The position numbers were made by a program, and so were the translations under genes. Below the pieces are notes generated by a model that was not told the DNA's origin, did no database searches, and saw only the letters and a program-made list of their open reading frames with translations. This document shows positions 8,876 through 20,238 of a DNA stretch of 64,000 nt, piece after piece (position 1 is the first letter of the stretch; every line of letters begins with the position of its first letter). Origin of the DNA: Micromonospora sp. HNM0581 (GTDB lineage Bacteria; Actinomycetota; Actinomycetes; Mycobacteriales; Micromonosporaceae); contig NZ_JAASAD010000006.1 in assembly GCF_012726175.1 (NCBI RefSeq), positions 1 through 64,000 of the forward strand, read 5' to 3'.

Positions 8876-10204
8876 TCAGCTCACCAACGGCCTGAGATCC
8901 GCGCGCGGCGGCGTCCACTCCCCTGACGCGGCAGCCATCTGCTCACCGGACCGGATGTCCTTGACCTCGTCGGGTGCGCCGCCCACACCCGGGAACCAGA
9001 CGTACGGGATGCCCCGCCGCTGCGCGTACCGGATCTGCTTACCGAACTTCGCCGCGCTCGGTGACACCTCGGTCGGGATGCCCCGCGACCGCAGCGCCAC
9101 GGCGACGGAGTCACTCGCCGCGCGCAGCTCCTCGTTGGCCACCGCGACCAGCACGCAGGTCGGCACCTCCCGGGACACCGACAACGCACCGGCGCCGAAG
9201 AGCAACCCCAACAGCCGGGTCACCCCGATGGAGATACCGACCCCGGGAAAGCGGACGCTGCCCGCGCTCGCCAGGTTGTCGTACCGGCCACCGGAGCAGA
9301 TCGAGCCGAACCGCTCGTACCCGAGCAGCTGCGTCTCGTAGACGGTGCCGGTGTAGTAGTCCAGACCCCGGGCGATGCGCAGGTCCGCCACACAGAGACC
9401 GGGCGCGTACGCGGCGGCGGTCTCCACCACCCGGACCAGTTCCTCGACCCCCTCGTCGAGCAGCGGGTCGTTCACGCCCAGCGCCCGCACCGCGTCGGCG
9501 AACGAGGCGTCCGGCGCGGAGATCTCCGCCAGCGCCAGGCACGCCTTGGCCTGCCCCTCGCTCGCCCCCGCCGAGTCAGCCAACAGCTGCGCCACCCCGG
9601 CTGGCCCGATCTTGTCGAGCTTGTCGACCGCGCGCAGCACCGCCTCCGGGTCGGTGAGCCCGACACCCCGGTAGAACCCCTCACAGATCTTGCGGTTGTT
9701 GACCTGGACACGCACCGGCGGGATCGGTAGCGACCGCAGCGCGTCCCCGACGACCAGCGGCATCTCCGCCTCGTGGTGGGTGGCGAGATCATCCCGGTCG
9801 ACGATGTCGATGTCAGCCTGGACGAACTCCCGGTAACGCCCCTCCTGCGGGCGCTCGCCACGCCACACCTTCTGGATCTGGTAGCGACGGAACGGGAAGC
9901 TCAACCGACCGGCGTTCTCCAGCACGTACCGGGCGAACGGTACGGTCAGGTCGAAGTGCAGGCCGAGTGCATCGTCGCCGGTCGGGCCCTCCGGGTCGCC
10001 CTGCAGCCGCCGGATCACATAGACCTCCTTGGAGGTCTCCCCCTTGCGCAACAACTGGTCCAGCGGCTCCACCGCCCGGGTCTCCAGCGGCGCGAAGCCG
10101 TACACCTCGAAGGTCGACCGGATCCGATCCAGCACGAACTGCTCGATCATCCGCTGGGCGGGCGTCCACTCCGGGAACCCGGAGATGGGCGTGGGCTTAC
10201 TCAT
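8876..10204 (-). CDS. hisS: Histidine--tRNA ligase
   Basis: A class II synthetase that charges tRNA-His. The 442-residue protein has motif 2 at about 105-127 (FRRYQIQKVWRGERPQEGRY), the HisRS signature RGLDYYTG at 279-286, a second His-specific Gly-rich segment (GSICSGGRYDNL) and a C-terminal anticodon-binding domain (about 355-442). The ATG at 10204 has GAGGGAG 6 bases upstream. It is followed toward the protease by an inverted repeat that may end its transcript. The MBL hydrolase gene lies just upstream on the same strand, the same order as Rv2581c-hisS in mycobacteria. Confidence 0.96.
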   Translation of the reverse strand: MSKPTPISGFPEWTPAQRMIEQFVLDRIRSTFEVYGFAPLETRAVEPLDQLLRKGETSKEVYVIRRLQGDPEGPTGDDALGLHFDLTVPFARYVLENAGRLSFPFRRYQIQKVWRGERPQEGRYREFVQADIDIVDRDDLATHHEAEMPLVVGDALRSLPIPPVRVQVNNRKICEGFYRGVGLTDPEAVLRAVDKLDKIGPAGVAQLLADSAGASEGQAKACLALAEISAPDASFADAVRALGVNDPLLDEGVEELVRVVETAAAYAPGLCVADLRIARGLDYYTGTVYETQLLGYERFGSICSGGRYDNLASAGSVRFPGVGISIGVTRLLGLLFGAGALSVSREVPTCVLVAVANEELRAASDSVAVALRSRGIPTEVSPSAAKFGKQIRYAQRRGIPYVWFPGVGGAPDEVKDIRSGEQMAAASGEWTPPRADLRPLVS

Positions 10205-10221
10205 GACGTACTCCCTCGGCA

Positions 10222-10238
10222 GCCGCGCGCTGCGCGGC
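10222..10238 (-). terminator. Hairpin between MBL gene and hisS
   Basis: GCCGCGC (10222-10228), a 3-base loop and GCGCGGC (10232-10238) form a 7-bp stem 54 bases after the MBL gene stop and just upstream of hisS. It could be a terminator or part of the hisS leader; there is no T-run. Confidence 0.35.
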
Positions 10239-10291
10239 AGAGTCTGCTGGCGATCCCGCGCGATCCACGCGGTGCGGTCTCGACGCGACCG

Positions 10292-11011
10292 TTACAGGCC
10301 GCGGGTGGGTGCCGCCGGTCGCGCGCCGCCCCGCTCCGCCACCTCGGCGAGGTACGGGTTGGTGGCTCGTTCCCGGCCGATGGTGGTCGCGGGGCCGTGG
10401 CCGGGCAGGACGACGGTGTCGTCGGCCAGCGGGAGGATCTTGTCCCGCAGGCTGGTGAGCATCGTCGGCATGCTGCCCCCCGGCAGGTCGGTGCGGCCGA
10501 TCGAGCCGGCGAAGAGCACGTCACCGGAGAGGCAGACCTGGTCCGCCTCCCAGGGCGAGCCGTCACCGGGCAGCCGGAAGAGCACCGACCCGCCGGTATG
10601 GCCGGGCGCATGGTCGACGGTGATCTCCAGCCCGGCGAGGGCGAGCATCGTGCCGTCGGTCAACTCGGCCACGTCCTCCGGCTCGGCGTACGGCAGCCGC
10701 CCACCGAACAGCTGCGTGAGGTCCATCGACAGTGCCTTCGCCGGATCGGCGAGCAGCTCCCGGTCGTCCGGATGGACGTACGCGGTGATTCCGCGGGCGT
10801 CGCAGACCGGCGCGACGGAGAAGGTGTGATCGAGGTGGCCGTGGGTGAGCAGCACCGCGGCCGGGTGCAGACGATGCTCGGCGAGCAGCGCGTCGAGCCG
10901 GTCGATCACCCCGATGCCGGGATCGACCACCACGCACTGTTCCCCCGGCCCGGTGGCGACCACGTAGCAGTTGGTGCCGAAGGCGTCCGCGGGAAAGCCG
11001 GCCACGAGCAC
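10292..11011 (-). CDS. MBL-fold hydrolase (glyoxalase II-like)
   Basis: A 239-residue metallo-beta-lactamase-fold hydrolase. The metal-binding motif THGHLDH is at 56-62, with further ligands in APGHTGG (about 133-139), SGDVLF (about 166-171) and the C-terminal LPGHGP. The fold and size fit hydroxyacylglutathione hydrolase-like enzymes. Actinobacteria lack glutathione, so a mycothiol-linked or other thioester is likelier. The GTG at 11011 has AAAGGGGAG upstream. The genomic slot next to hisS matches the mycobacterial Rv2581c position. Confidence 0.88.
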   Translation of the reverse strand: MLVAGFPADAFGTNCYVVATGPGEQCVVVDPGIGVIDRLDALLAEHRLHPAAVLLTHGHLDHTFSVAPVCDARGITAYVHPDDRELLADPAKALSMDLTQLFGGRLPYAEPEDVAELTDGTMLALAGLEITVDHAPGHTGGSVLFRLPGDGSPWEADQVCLSGDVLFAGSIGRTDLPGGSMPTMLTSLRDKILPLADDTVVLPGHGPATTIGRERATNPYLAEVAERGGARPAAPTRGL

Positions 11012-11246
11012 GTCCGCTCCCCTTTCCGTCGAGTCGTCCTCATCCGGCAGCCTACCGGCGCGGCCACCCGACCGGTCCGACCCGCCGGAGACACTGACCG
11101 ATCACGATGAAGATGGGCAGCGACCTCGTACACCACTTTCACAGCCGGTACCCGTACACTCTGGCGGGCGTGTGGCGTGGCACACCTGCCGCCCGACAGG
11201 TACACGACCACCGGGTGACGACAAGGGTAGAGGAAGGGGAGCACGG

Positions 11247-12149
11247 GTGGCTTCCAGCAGGGACCGGCAGCGCAAACTGGCGCGGGCCAAGCTCGACCGG
11301 CAACTGGCCCGCCGGGCCACCGCCGCCAGACGTCGCCGACGTATCCAGGCCGGTGCCGGCGCCGCCCTCATCCTGGTGCTGGTCGTCGCCGGCTCGGCGT
11401 GGGCGCTCGGCGCGTTCGACCGGGAACCGACCGAGGACACCGCCGCCGACGAGGTCTGCCTCTGGACCCCGCAGAACACCGACGGCAACAGCAGCCTCAG
11501 GAACGTCGGCGAGCCACCGACCACCGGCCTGCCGGTCACCGGCACCCGCCCGATGACCATCGTCACCAACCAGGGTGCGCCGATCTCCGTCGAGCTGGAT
11601 CTCGCGAGTGCCCCGTGCGCCGCAGCCAGCATCGCCCACCTGGCCAGCCAGTCGTTCTACGACAACACCAAGTGCCACGAGATCACCGCCGACGGTGCGG
11701 TGCGCTGCGGCGACCCCAGCGGCACCGGGCTGGGCGGCCCGGCCTACTCGTTCTTCAGCGAGAACGTGCCGACCGCCCCGGAGGCGAGCCCGGCACCGGA
11801 GGAGCCACCGACGTATCCCAAGGGCACCGTCGCGATGATCTCGAACCCGCCCGGAGCCAACGGCAGCCAGTTCCTGATCTTCTTCAAGGACCACACCCCG
11901 GCCGAGGAGCCGCAGTACCCGATCATCGGCCGGGTCACCGAGGGTCTCGACGTGGTCGAGAAGATCGGCGCCCTGCCGACGGTGGACAATGGGGCCGGGG
12001 AGAAGGTCAAGCCGGAGAACGACGACGTGGTCGTCCAGAGCCTGACCGTCGGCGAGCCCGTGCTGGACCCGACGTCGCCCGCCGATCCGGCCCCCTCGGG
12101 TGCGCCGGAGGCCTCCGGCGCACCCGAGGCCAGCGCCAGCGCCGGCTGA
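11247..12149 (+). CDS. Membrane-anchored cyclophilin-like protein, catalytic residues degenerate
   Basis: A 300-residue protein with a basic cytoplasmic N-terminus, one membrane helix (about 33-57) and an extracellular cyclophilin-type domain (about 100-270), ending in a Pro/Ser/Ala tail. The GTG at 11247 has AGGAAGGGGA 7 bases upstream. The active-site segment reads KCHEITADGAVRCGDP (142-157). The catalytic Arg of the cyclophilin FHR motif is Glu145, and the Gln of the QGGDP motif is Arg153, whereas the downstream paralog keeps both. It may therefore be a non-catalytic or chaperone-like copy. The two genes are tandem paralogs 65 bases apart. Confidence 0.85.
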   Translation: MASSRDRQRKLARAKLDRQLARRATAARRRRRIQAGAGAALILVLVVAGSAWALGAFDREPTEDTAADEVCLWTPQNTDGNSSLRNVGEPPTTGLPVTGTRPMTIVTNQGAPISVELDLASAPCAAASIAHLASQSFYDNTKCHEITADGAVRCGDPSGTGLGGPAYSFFSENVPTAPEASPAPEEPPTYPKGTVAMISNPPGANGSQFLIFFKDHTPAEEPQYPIIGRVTEGLDVVEKIGALPTVDNGAGEKVKPENDDVVVQSLTVGEPVLDPTSPADPAPSGAPEASGAPEASASAG

Positions 12150-12214
12150 CCACCGGGCGATCCGGGCCCACCCCACCGCAGCGGCATCCACATACAGTCC
12201 AGGAGGATCGAGGC

Positions 12215-13048
12215 GTGACGTCCACCAGAGAGCGGCAGCGCGCGGCGGCCCGCGCCCGGCTCGAGAAGGAGATGGCCGAACGGGCCGCTCGGGCCCGTAA
12301 GCGCCGCCAGACGCAGGCGGTCGTCGGGGCCGGTGTGGTCCTGCTGCTTGTGGTCGCCGGCACGGCCTGGCTGGCCAGCAACGTGCTCGGCGACGACAGC
12401 GACACCGACAGCGCGGCACAGGACGGGAACACCGTTCAGTGCGACTGGGTCGAGTTGGCCGAGGGCGAGCGCACCCCGCAGGTCAAGGACGTCGGGTTGC
12501 CGGACACCCAGCAGAGCCTGGCGGGTGTCCAGACCATGACGATCACCACGAACCTCGGACCGATCACCGCCCGGATCGACCGGTCCGCCGTGCCCTGCAC
12601 CGCCGGCAGCTTCACCCACCTGGCGGAACAGAACTTCTTCGACAACAGCAAGTGCCACCGGCTGGTGACCGAGGGCATCAAGGTGCTCCAGTGCGGCGAC
12701 CCGAGCGCCACCGGCGACGGCTGGCGGGACACCGACGGCACCGGCGGCCCGAGCTACCGGATGGCGGAGGAGAACCTGCCGACCGACAAGCGTCCGCCGT
12801 ACCCGGCGGGCGTCATCGCGATGGCCAACTCAGGCCAGCCGTCCAGCAGCGGCAGCCAGTTCTTCATCGTCTACGGGGACTCACCGCTGGACCCGAACTA
12901 CACCGTCCTCGGCACCATCACCGGCGGCATGGACATCGTCGAGGATGTCGCGGCAGCCGGCGACGACGGCGCGTTCGCAGAGCAGGCCGGCGGCGGTCAC
13001 CCCAAGAAGGAGGTCGTCATCACCGACCTCACCATGAGCGACGCCTGA
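12215..13048 (+). CDS. Membrane-anchored peptidylprolyl cis-trans isomerase (cyclophilin type)
   Basis: A 277-residue extracytoplasmic prolyl isomerase. It has a basic N-terminus, a membrane helix (about 34-56) and a cyclophilin domain (about 105-272) containing CHRL (147-150), LQCGDP (158-163) and GSQFFIVYGD. The catalytic Arg149 and Gln159 positions are conserved, unlike the upstream copy. The GTG at 12215 has AGGAGG 8 bases upstream. It is equivalent in position to mycobacterial ppiB, next to relA on the opposite strand. A strong shared hairpin separates it from relA. Confidence 0.92.
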   Translation: MTSTRERQRAAARARLEKEMAERAARARKRRQTQAVVGAGVVLLLVVAGTAWLASNVLGDDSDTDSAAQDGNTVQCDWVELAEGERTPQVKDVGLPDTQQSLAGVQTMTITTNLGPITARIDRSAVPCTAGSFTHLAEQNFFDNSKCHRLVTEGIKVLQCGDPSATGDGWRDTDGTGGPSYRMAEENLPTDKRPPYPAGVIAMANSGQPSSSGSQFFIVYGDSPLDPNYTVLGTITGGMDIVEDVAAAGDDGAFAEQAGGGHPKKEVVITDLTMSDA

Positions 13049-13060
13049 CATCGACACACC

Positions 13061-13096
13061 GAAGCGCCCGTCGGCACGACAGCCGGCGGGCGCTTC
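13061..13096. terminator. Bidirectional terminator between the PPIase gene and relA
   Basis: GAAGCGCCCGTCGGC (13061-13075), a 6-base loop and GCCGGCGGGCGCTTC (13082-13096) form a 15-bp stem with one G-U pair. It sits between two converging genes, 12 bases from each stop, and can serve both strands. Confidence 0.8.
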
Positions 13097-13107
13097 TTCG
13101 CGCGGGC

Positions 13108-15564
<2,457 letters not shown>

Positions 15565-15735
15565 CGGCCTCCTCACCCCTCGCCGGGACGACACCGACCG
15601 TGCGCCGGCCGGTCTGGTCTAGCGCCGCTCAGGCGGTAACCGCCCGGTCAGCAATGGGCAATGCTACCCCCACCGGGGGTACCGCGCCGCTCCCCCGGAC
15701 GGACCGTGCCCGGCCCGTCCGGAGCGGACGTCGTC

Positions 15736-16302
15736 TCAAACGGTCAACAGGGCATGTACGGAACGGGGGGCCAGTCGCTCCCGCCCGCCGAGGAACGACA
15801 ACTCCAGCAGCACCGTGAAACCCGCGACGGTGCCACCCGCCCGCTCCACCAGATCCAGCGTGGCCGCCGCCGTACCACCGGTGGCCAGCACGTCGTCGAC
15901 CACCAGCACCCGGTGCCCGGCGGTGAAGGCGTCCTGGTGCACCTCGAGCGTGGCCTCGCCGTACTCCAGCTCGTACGAGGCGGCATAGGCCGGTCGAGGC
16001 AACTTGCCGGCCTTCCGCACCGGCACCACTCCGACACCCGTCGCGTACGCGATCGCGGCGGCCACCACGAACCCCCGCGCCTCGATACCGACCACCGCGT
16101 CGAACGACTCCCGACCGTGGTACGCGACGATCCCGTCGATCACGTCCCGGAAGGAGTCACCGTCGGCGAACAACGGCATCAGGTCCTTGAACATGACACC
16201 GGGCTTGGGAAAGTTGGGCACGTCGAGCACCCGGCTGGCCACCAGCCGGGCCATCTGCGGCCCGCTGTCCCCGCGTACTCCGGCGCTGTGGGTCTCCGTC
16301 AC
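15736..16302 (-). CDS. apt: Adenine phosphoribosyltransferase
   Basis: A purine salvage enzyme: adenine + PRPP to AMP + PPi. The 188-residue protein carries the PRPP-binding loop VLVVDDVLATGGT in the second half, and the N-terminal family segment VPNFPKPGVMFKD. The GTG at 16302 was preferred, with only a weak GGGA about 15 bases upstream; the ATG at 16254 is an alternative closer to the family length. It is adjacent to relA and downstream of secDF, the conserved actinobacterial order. Confidence 0.93.
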   Translation of the reverse strand: MTETHSAGVRGDSGPQMARLVASRVLDVPNFPKPGVMFKDLMPLFADGDSFRDVIDGIVAYHGRESFDAVVGIEARGFVVAAAIAYATGVGVVPVRKAGKLPRPAYAASYELEYGEATLEVHQDAFTAGHRVLVVDDVLATGGTAAATLDLVERAGGTVAGFTVLLELSFLGGRERLAPRSVHALLTV

Positions 16303-16407
16303 GGCAGTTCTGCATCCCTTCCACACGACAGCGGCGTCCCGCACGCTGCTCGCACAGCATGCAGGACACCGCCGTCGACTGTTCCTACCGGGTCGCCCCA
16401 GGCGTCC

Positions 16408-17595
16408 TCAGCGCCGCTTCCCGCCGCCCGGACGGTTACCGCCACCGGGACGACCGCCCCGGGCACCGCCGGAACGCTTGCCGGTCGGCCGGGCGCCCAC
16501 CTTCGGCGCGGCGGCACCGGCGAGGGCACCGGCCTCCACGTCCACCGGTTCGTCGTCCCGCTCGGCCGGTCCCGACGCACCACCGGCCCGGGCCGGGGTG
16601 TCGCCGCGGCTGGCCGTGCTCCGCCGGGCCAGCACCCGCTTGTTGTGTGCCTGGATCCGTGGTTCGCGGTTCTTCAACACCACCAGCAGCGGGGTGGCCA
16701 GCGTGATCGAGGTGAGGAAGGCCATCGCCATACCGACGAACAGCACCAGGCCGAGGTCCTTCAGGGTGCCCGCGCCGAGCAGGCCGGCACCGATGAACAG
16801 GATGCCGCCGACCGGGAGCAGGGCGACCACCGAGGTGTTGATCGACCGCATCAGGCTCTGGTTCACGGCCAGGTTCGCCGCCTCGCCGTACGTCTGGTTG
16901 TTGTTTGCGGTGATCCCTCTGGTGTTCTCCTGCACCTTGTCGAAGACCACCACCACGTCGTAGAGGGCGAAGCCCAGGATGGTGAGGAAACCGATGATCG
17001 TCGACGGGGTGACCTCGAACCCGACGATCGAGTAGAGCCCGGCGGTGAGGACCAGGTTCATCACCAGGGCGGAGATCGCCCCGACCGCCATCTGCCACTC
17101 GAACCGCAGCACCAGGTAGACCGTCACCAGCGCCAGGAAGATCACCAGACCGAGCAACGCCCGGTTGGTCACCTGGCTGCCCCACGCCTCGCTGACCCGG
17201 TTGCTGGCGATCTCCGCCGGGTCGATGTCGAACACCTGCCCCAACTCGACCCGGACCGCCTCGGCCTGCTCGGCGTCGAGCTCCGTGGTGCGCAGCTCGT
17301 AGAACTCGCCGCCACCCCCGCCGACCTGCTGGGTGGTCACCACCCGGCCACCCTGACCGGTCAGGACCTCGCCGGCCCGCTGCTCCACCTGCTCCAGGGT
17401 GCCGACGCTCGTCGGCACCTGGAAGGAATTGCCGCCCGCGAACTCGATACCGAGGCTGAAGCCCCGGAAGATGACACTTCCGAGCGCGATCACCACCAGT
17501 ACGGTGGCGACGGTGAACCACATCTTGCGCCGGCCGACGATGTCGAGGCCGGCCTCGCCCCGGTAGAGGCGGGCTGCCAGACCAGTCTGAGCCAT
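16408..17595 (-). CDS. secF: Protein translocase subunit SecF
   Basis: A Sec translocon accessory membrane protein that works with SecD to pull exported proteins out using the proton gradient. The 395-residue protein has an N-terminal helix (KMWFTVATVLVVIALGSVIF), a periplasmic domain beginning GIEFAGGNSF and five more helices. The RND-type GFALYDVVVVFDKVQEN segment lies in helix 4/5. The C-terminal ~70 residues are cytoplasmic, Arg/Gly-rich and low-complexity. The ATG at 17595 is one base after the secD stop, with AGGAGG inside the secD end, so expression is coupled. Confidence 0.95.
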   Translation of the reverse strand: MAQTGLAARLYRGEAGLDIVGRRKMWFTVATVLVVIALGSVIFRGFSLGIEFAGGNSFQVPTSVGTLEQVEQRAGEVLTGQGGRVVTTQQVGGGGGEFYELRTTELDAEQAEAVRVELGQVFDIDPAEIASNRVSEAWGSQVTNRALLGLVIFLALVTVYLVLRFEWQMAVGAISALVMNLVLTAGLYSIVGFEVTPSTIIGFLTILGFALYDVVVVFDKVQENTRGITANNNQTYGEAANLAVNQSLMRSINTSVVALLPVGGILFIGAGLLGAGTLKDLGLVLFVGMAMAFLTSITLATPLLVVLKNREPRIQAHNKRVLARRSTASRGDTPARAGGASGPAERDDEPVDVEAGALAGAAAPKVGARPTGKRSGGARGGRPGGGNRPGGGKRR

Positions 17596-17596
17596 C

Positions 17597-19483
17597 TCAG
17601 GCCTCCTTGGCACGCGGGTTGCGGGACGGGGCAGCCTGCTCCGACCTGGCCGGCAGTGCCCGGCCCAGGCCGCTGACCCGTGGGGACAGGAACGCCTTCG
17701 TGCGGGCGAACATCGTCATGATCGGGTGCCGGAAGAGGAAGACCACCAGCAGGTCCAGCACGGTGGCCAGCCCGAGGGCGAAGGCGAAGCCCTTCACCGT
17801 ACCGACCGAGACGATGTAGAGCACCAGGGCCGACATGATCGTGATCGCGTTCGCGGAGATGATCGTCCGGCGGGCCCGGATCCAGGCCCGGGGCACCGCG
17901 CTACGCGGGCTACGCCCTTCCCGGATCTCGTCCTTGAGCCGTTCGAAGTAGATGACGAAGGAGTCCGCCGCCACACCGAGCGAGACGATGATGCCGGCGA
18001 TGCCGGCGAGGGTGAGCGTGAAGCCGATCTGCCGGCCGAGCACCACCAGGGCACCGAAGAGCAGCAGCGCCGACAGGATCAGGCTCAGGAAGATCACCGA
18101 GCCGAGCAGGCGGTAGTAGAAGAACGAGTAGATGATGACCAGCAGCATGCCGATGCCGGCCGCCAGCAGACCGGCCCGCAGGTGGCTGGCGCCCAGGGTG
18201 GCGGTGACGTTCTGCTGCTCCTGCGCCTCGAAGGTCACCGGCAGGGCACCGTAGCTGAGGTAGCCGGCCAGCTCACTTGCCTCGGCGTTGCTGAAGTTGC
18301 CGGTGATCTGGGAGTTGCCCGTCAGCACGCCCTGAATCTGCGGCGACGAGATGATCTCATTGTCGAGCACCACGGCGACCCGGCACTTGCCCTCGTCACC
18401 GAGCGCGGACGCGTCGCACGCCTGCCCCTCGTTGTTGAACGCCTCGCGGGTCAACGCCGTCCACTTGTCCTGGCCCGAACCGGTGAAGTTGAGGCTGACC
18501 ACCCACTGGCTGGTCTGGTCACGCACCGCGTTGGCGTCGGAGACGTCGGTGCCGAGCACCTTCGCCACGTCCAGCAGGTTCTTGGCGTACCCGCCCTCAC
18601 AGGCGACGACCTGCTGCTCGGGGTCGGAGATGGACGCCGGCGGCCGGTCGTCGAGCTGGACGCAACTGATCGTCGGCACGTTGAACTGCAGCTGCGCCGG
18701 CAGTACCGCGACCTCGCGGCCGTCCAGCTCAGCGAACGGCTTGAGCTTGTCGGCGAGCGTCGGGTCGGCGCTCAGGTCCGCCGGAGCCTGCAACCCGCTC
18801 GCGGCGGCCCACGCCTCGGCGCCGACCTTCTGCTCGACGGCCCGGCGCTGCTCCTCGATGCTCTGCGGGACCTCTTCGTCCGCCGTCGGCGCCGGCGTGG
18901 GCGTCGGGGTCGCCGACGGGGTCGGGGCGCCACCCCCCTGACCGCCAGCCTCGGGCGAGGCGGAAGCTGCGGCGTCCGGGGTGGGGCTCGCAGTGCCCGA
19001 CGGGGTGACCCCGGGGCTCGTGGAGCCGGACGGGGTCGCCGACGGGCTCTCGCTCGGCGCCGGCGACGGGATAGCGCCACTGCCGTCGGCGATCTGCAGC
19101 ACCTTGCGGAAACGAAGTTCGGCGGCGCTGCCGACCTCGTTCAGCTCGCGGTTCTCGCCGGGCAGGGAGACGACGATGTTGCGGTCGCCCTCGGTGACCA
19201 CCTCAGCCTCGGCCACGCCGTAAGCGTTGACCCGGCTCTCGATGATCTGGCGGGCCCGCTCCAGGTTCTCTGCGGTCGGGGCGCGGCCGTCAAGGGTGTT
19301 CGTGGCCTCCAGCGTGAGCCGCGTGCCGCCGACCAGGTCAAGACCGAGGCGGGGTTCGAGCCGGTCCTTCCAGCCACCGCTGGCGCCGCCCGAGAAGAAC
19401 ACCAGAAGATAGAGGACGACGAAGATCGCCCCGAGTACGGCCAACTGCCGTCCCGGGCGCATCTGTCCCTGAGGTGGTGCCAC
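17597..19483 (-). CDS. secD: Protein translocase subunit SecD
   Basis: The larger SecDF subunit, 628 residues. It has an N-terminal helix (about 13-31), a large extracytoplasmic P1 domain starting at RLGLDLVGGTRLTLEA, and five C-terminal helices (about 435-610) containing GIIVSLGVAADSFVIYFERLKDE. The P1 domain is interrupted at about residues 135-210 by a Pro/Ser/Thr/Ala/Gly-rich low-complexity insert made of SPS/TPS-like repeats, likely an exposed linker. The GTG at 19483 has AGGA 8 bases upstream. It is followed immediately by secF and preceded by yajC. Confidence 0.95.
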   Translation of the reverse strand: MAPPQGQMRPGRQLAVLGAIFVVLYLLVFFSGGASGGWKDRLEPRLGLDLVGGTRLTLEATNTLDGRAPTAENLERARQIIESRVNAYGVAEAEVVTEGDRNIVVSLPGENRELNEVGSAAELRFRKVLQIADGSGAIPSPAPSESPSATPSGSTSPGVTPSGTASPTPDAAASASPEAGGQGGGAPTPSATPTPTPAPTADEEVPQSIEEQRRAVEQKVGAEAWAAASGLQAPADLSADPTLADKLKPFAELDGREVAVLPAQLQFNVPTISCVQLDDRPPASISDPEQQVVACEGGYAKNLLDVAKVLGTDVSDANAVRDQTSQWVVSLNFTGSGQDKWTALTREAFNNEGQACDASALGDEGKCRVAVVLDNEIISSPQIQGVLTGNSQITGNFSNAEASELAGYLSYGALPVTFEAQEQQNVTATLGASHLRAGLLAAGIGMLLVIIYSFFYYRLLGSVIFLSLILSALLLFGALVVLGRQIGFTLTLAGIAGIIVSLGVAADSFVIYFERLKDEIREGRSPRSAVPRAWIRARRTIISANAITIMSALVLYIVSVGTVKGFAFALGLATVLDLLVVFLFRHPIMTMFARTKAFLSPRVSGLGRALPARSEQAAPSRNPRAKEA

Positions 19484-19761
19484 GGCTGTCCTGTCTCCCT
19501 GTGGTCACGCCGCCGCGGGCGCGACGGCGGGTCGGCCGACCCCGGCCGACGGTCTGCCTTTCGCCGACGCTCAGGGGAACGCCGCCGCCTCGGCGGTCGA
19601 CGCGCCGCGTGGACCGGGTACGAGCCGGCGCGCCGGCTCCCGGCGTCGGCCTGCTATTCAATTGTCTCAATGCACAGTGCGCGGGATGATACCCGCTCGG
19701 GACACATCCGGACGCCCCGGCCGGGTTGTCAGGCGACCGGTGTTGCGCCCCGGACTCGACG
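19484..19761. other. yajC-secD intergenic region with perfect palindrome
   Basis: This 278-base gap holds no gene. It contains an 18-bp perfect palindrome (GAGCCGGCGCGCCGGCTC, 19622-19639) and a short AT-rich island (19651-19676, including CAATTG) that could be a secD promoter on the minus strand. The palindrome may terminate or attenuate yajC read-through. Confidence 0.4.
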
Positions 19762-20100
19762 TCAGTCCTTGACGGAGTCGGACTCCTCGGTAGACGACTC
19801 GACCGGGCGCTCGACCGGGGTGACCACCCGGGCGATCGCCGGCCGGGCGTAACGGGTCTGCACTCCGGGAGCGACCTCCAGCAGGACACTGTCGTCCTCG
19901 ACACCGGTGACCGTGCCGTAGAGCCCGCCGATCGTGACCACCTCGTCGCCCACCGAGAGGTTGGCCTGCATCGATTCGGCCTCGCGGCGGCGCTTCTGCT
20001 GCGGACGGATCATCATGAAGTACATGACGCCGAAGAGCAGTGCGATCATGAGGATCGGCGTGAAGCCTCCCGCTCCGCCGCCTTCTGCTGCGTAGTGCAC
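19762..20100 (-). CDS. yajC: Preprotein translocase subunit YajC
   Basis: A small SecDF-associated protein of 112 residues. A single membrane helix (about 14-30; PILMIALLFGVMYFMMIRPQ) is followed by the conserved RPQQKRRREAESMQANL and a cytoplasmic beta domain with VGDEVVTIGGLYGTV. The C-terminus is acidic. The GTG at 20100 was chosen for the GGGAAGG about 9 bases upstream; an ATG at 20118 lacks such a site. It lies between ruvB and secD on the same strand. Confidence 0.93.
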   Translation of the reverse strand: MHYAAEGGGAGGFTPILMIALLFGVMYFMMIRPQQKRRREAESMQANLSVGDEVVTIGGLYGTVTGVEDDSVLLEVAPGVQTRYARPAIARVVTPVERPVESSTEESDSVKD

Positions 20101-20238
20101 GGTTGTCGACCTTCCCATTGGCCGCCACAACGGCGCGTCGGCGCCGCAACGGAGGCGGATTCTAACGTCCTGTACAGACCGCGGCGAGTCTAGTCGCTCT
20201 GTCTGGGAACGCCGAATGCGGCACAGATCACGAACGGA

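Noticed and set aside
8724..8918. A 64-codon minus-strand frame upstream of the protease
   Set aside because: It overlaps the hisS end, an inverted repeat and the protease -35; no start signal and no domain.
17726..19852. A 708-codon plus-strand frame opposite secD
   Set aside because: Antisense shadow; SecD motifs are clear on the minus strand.
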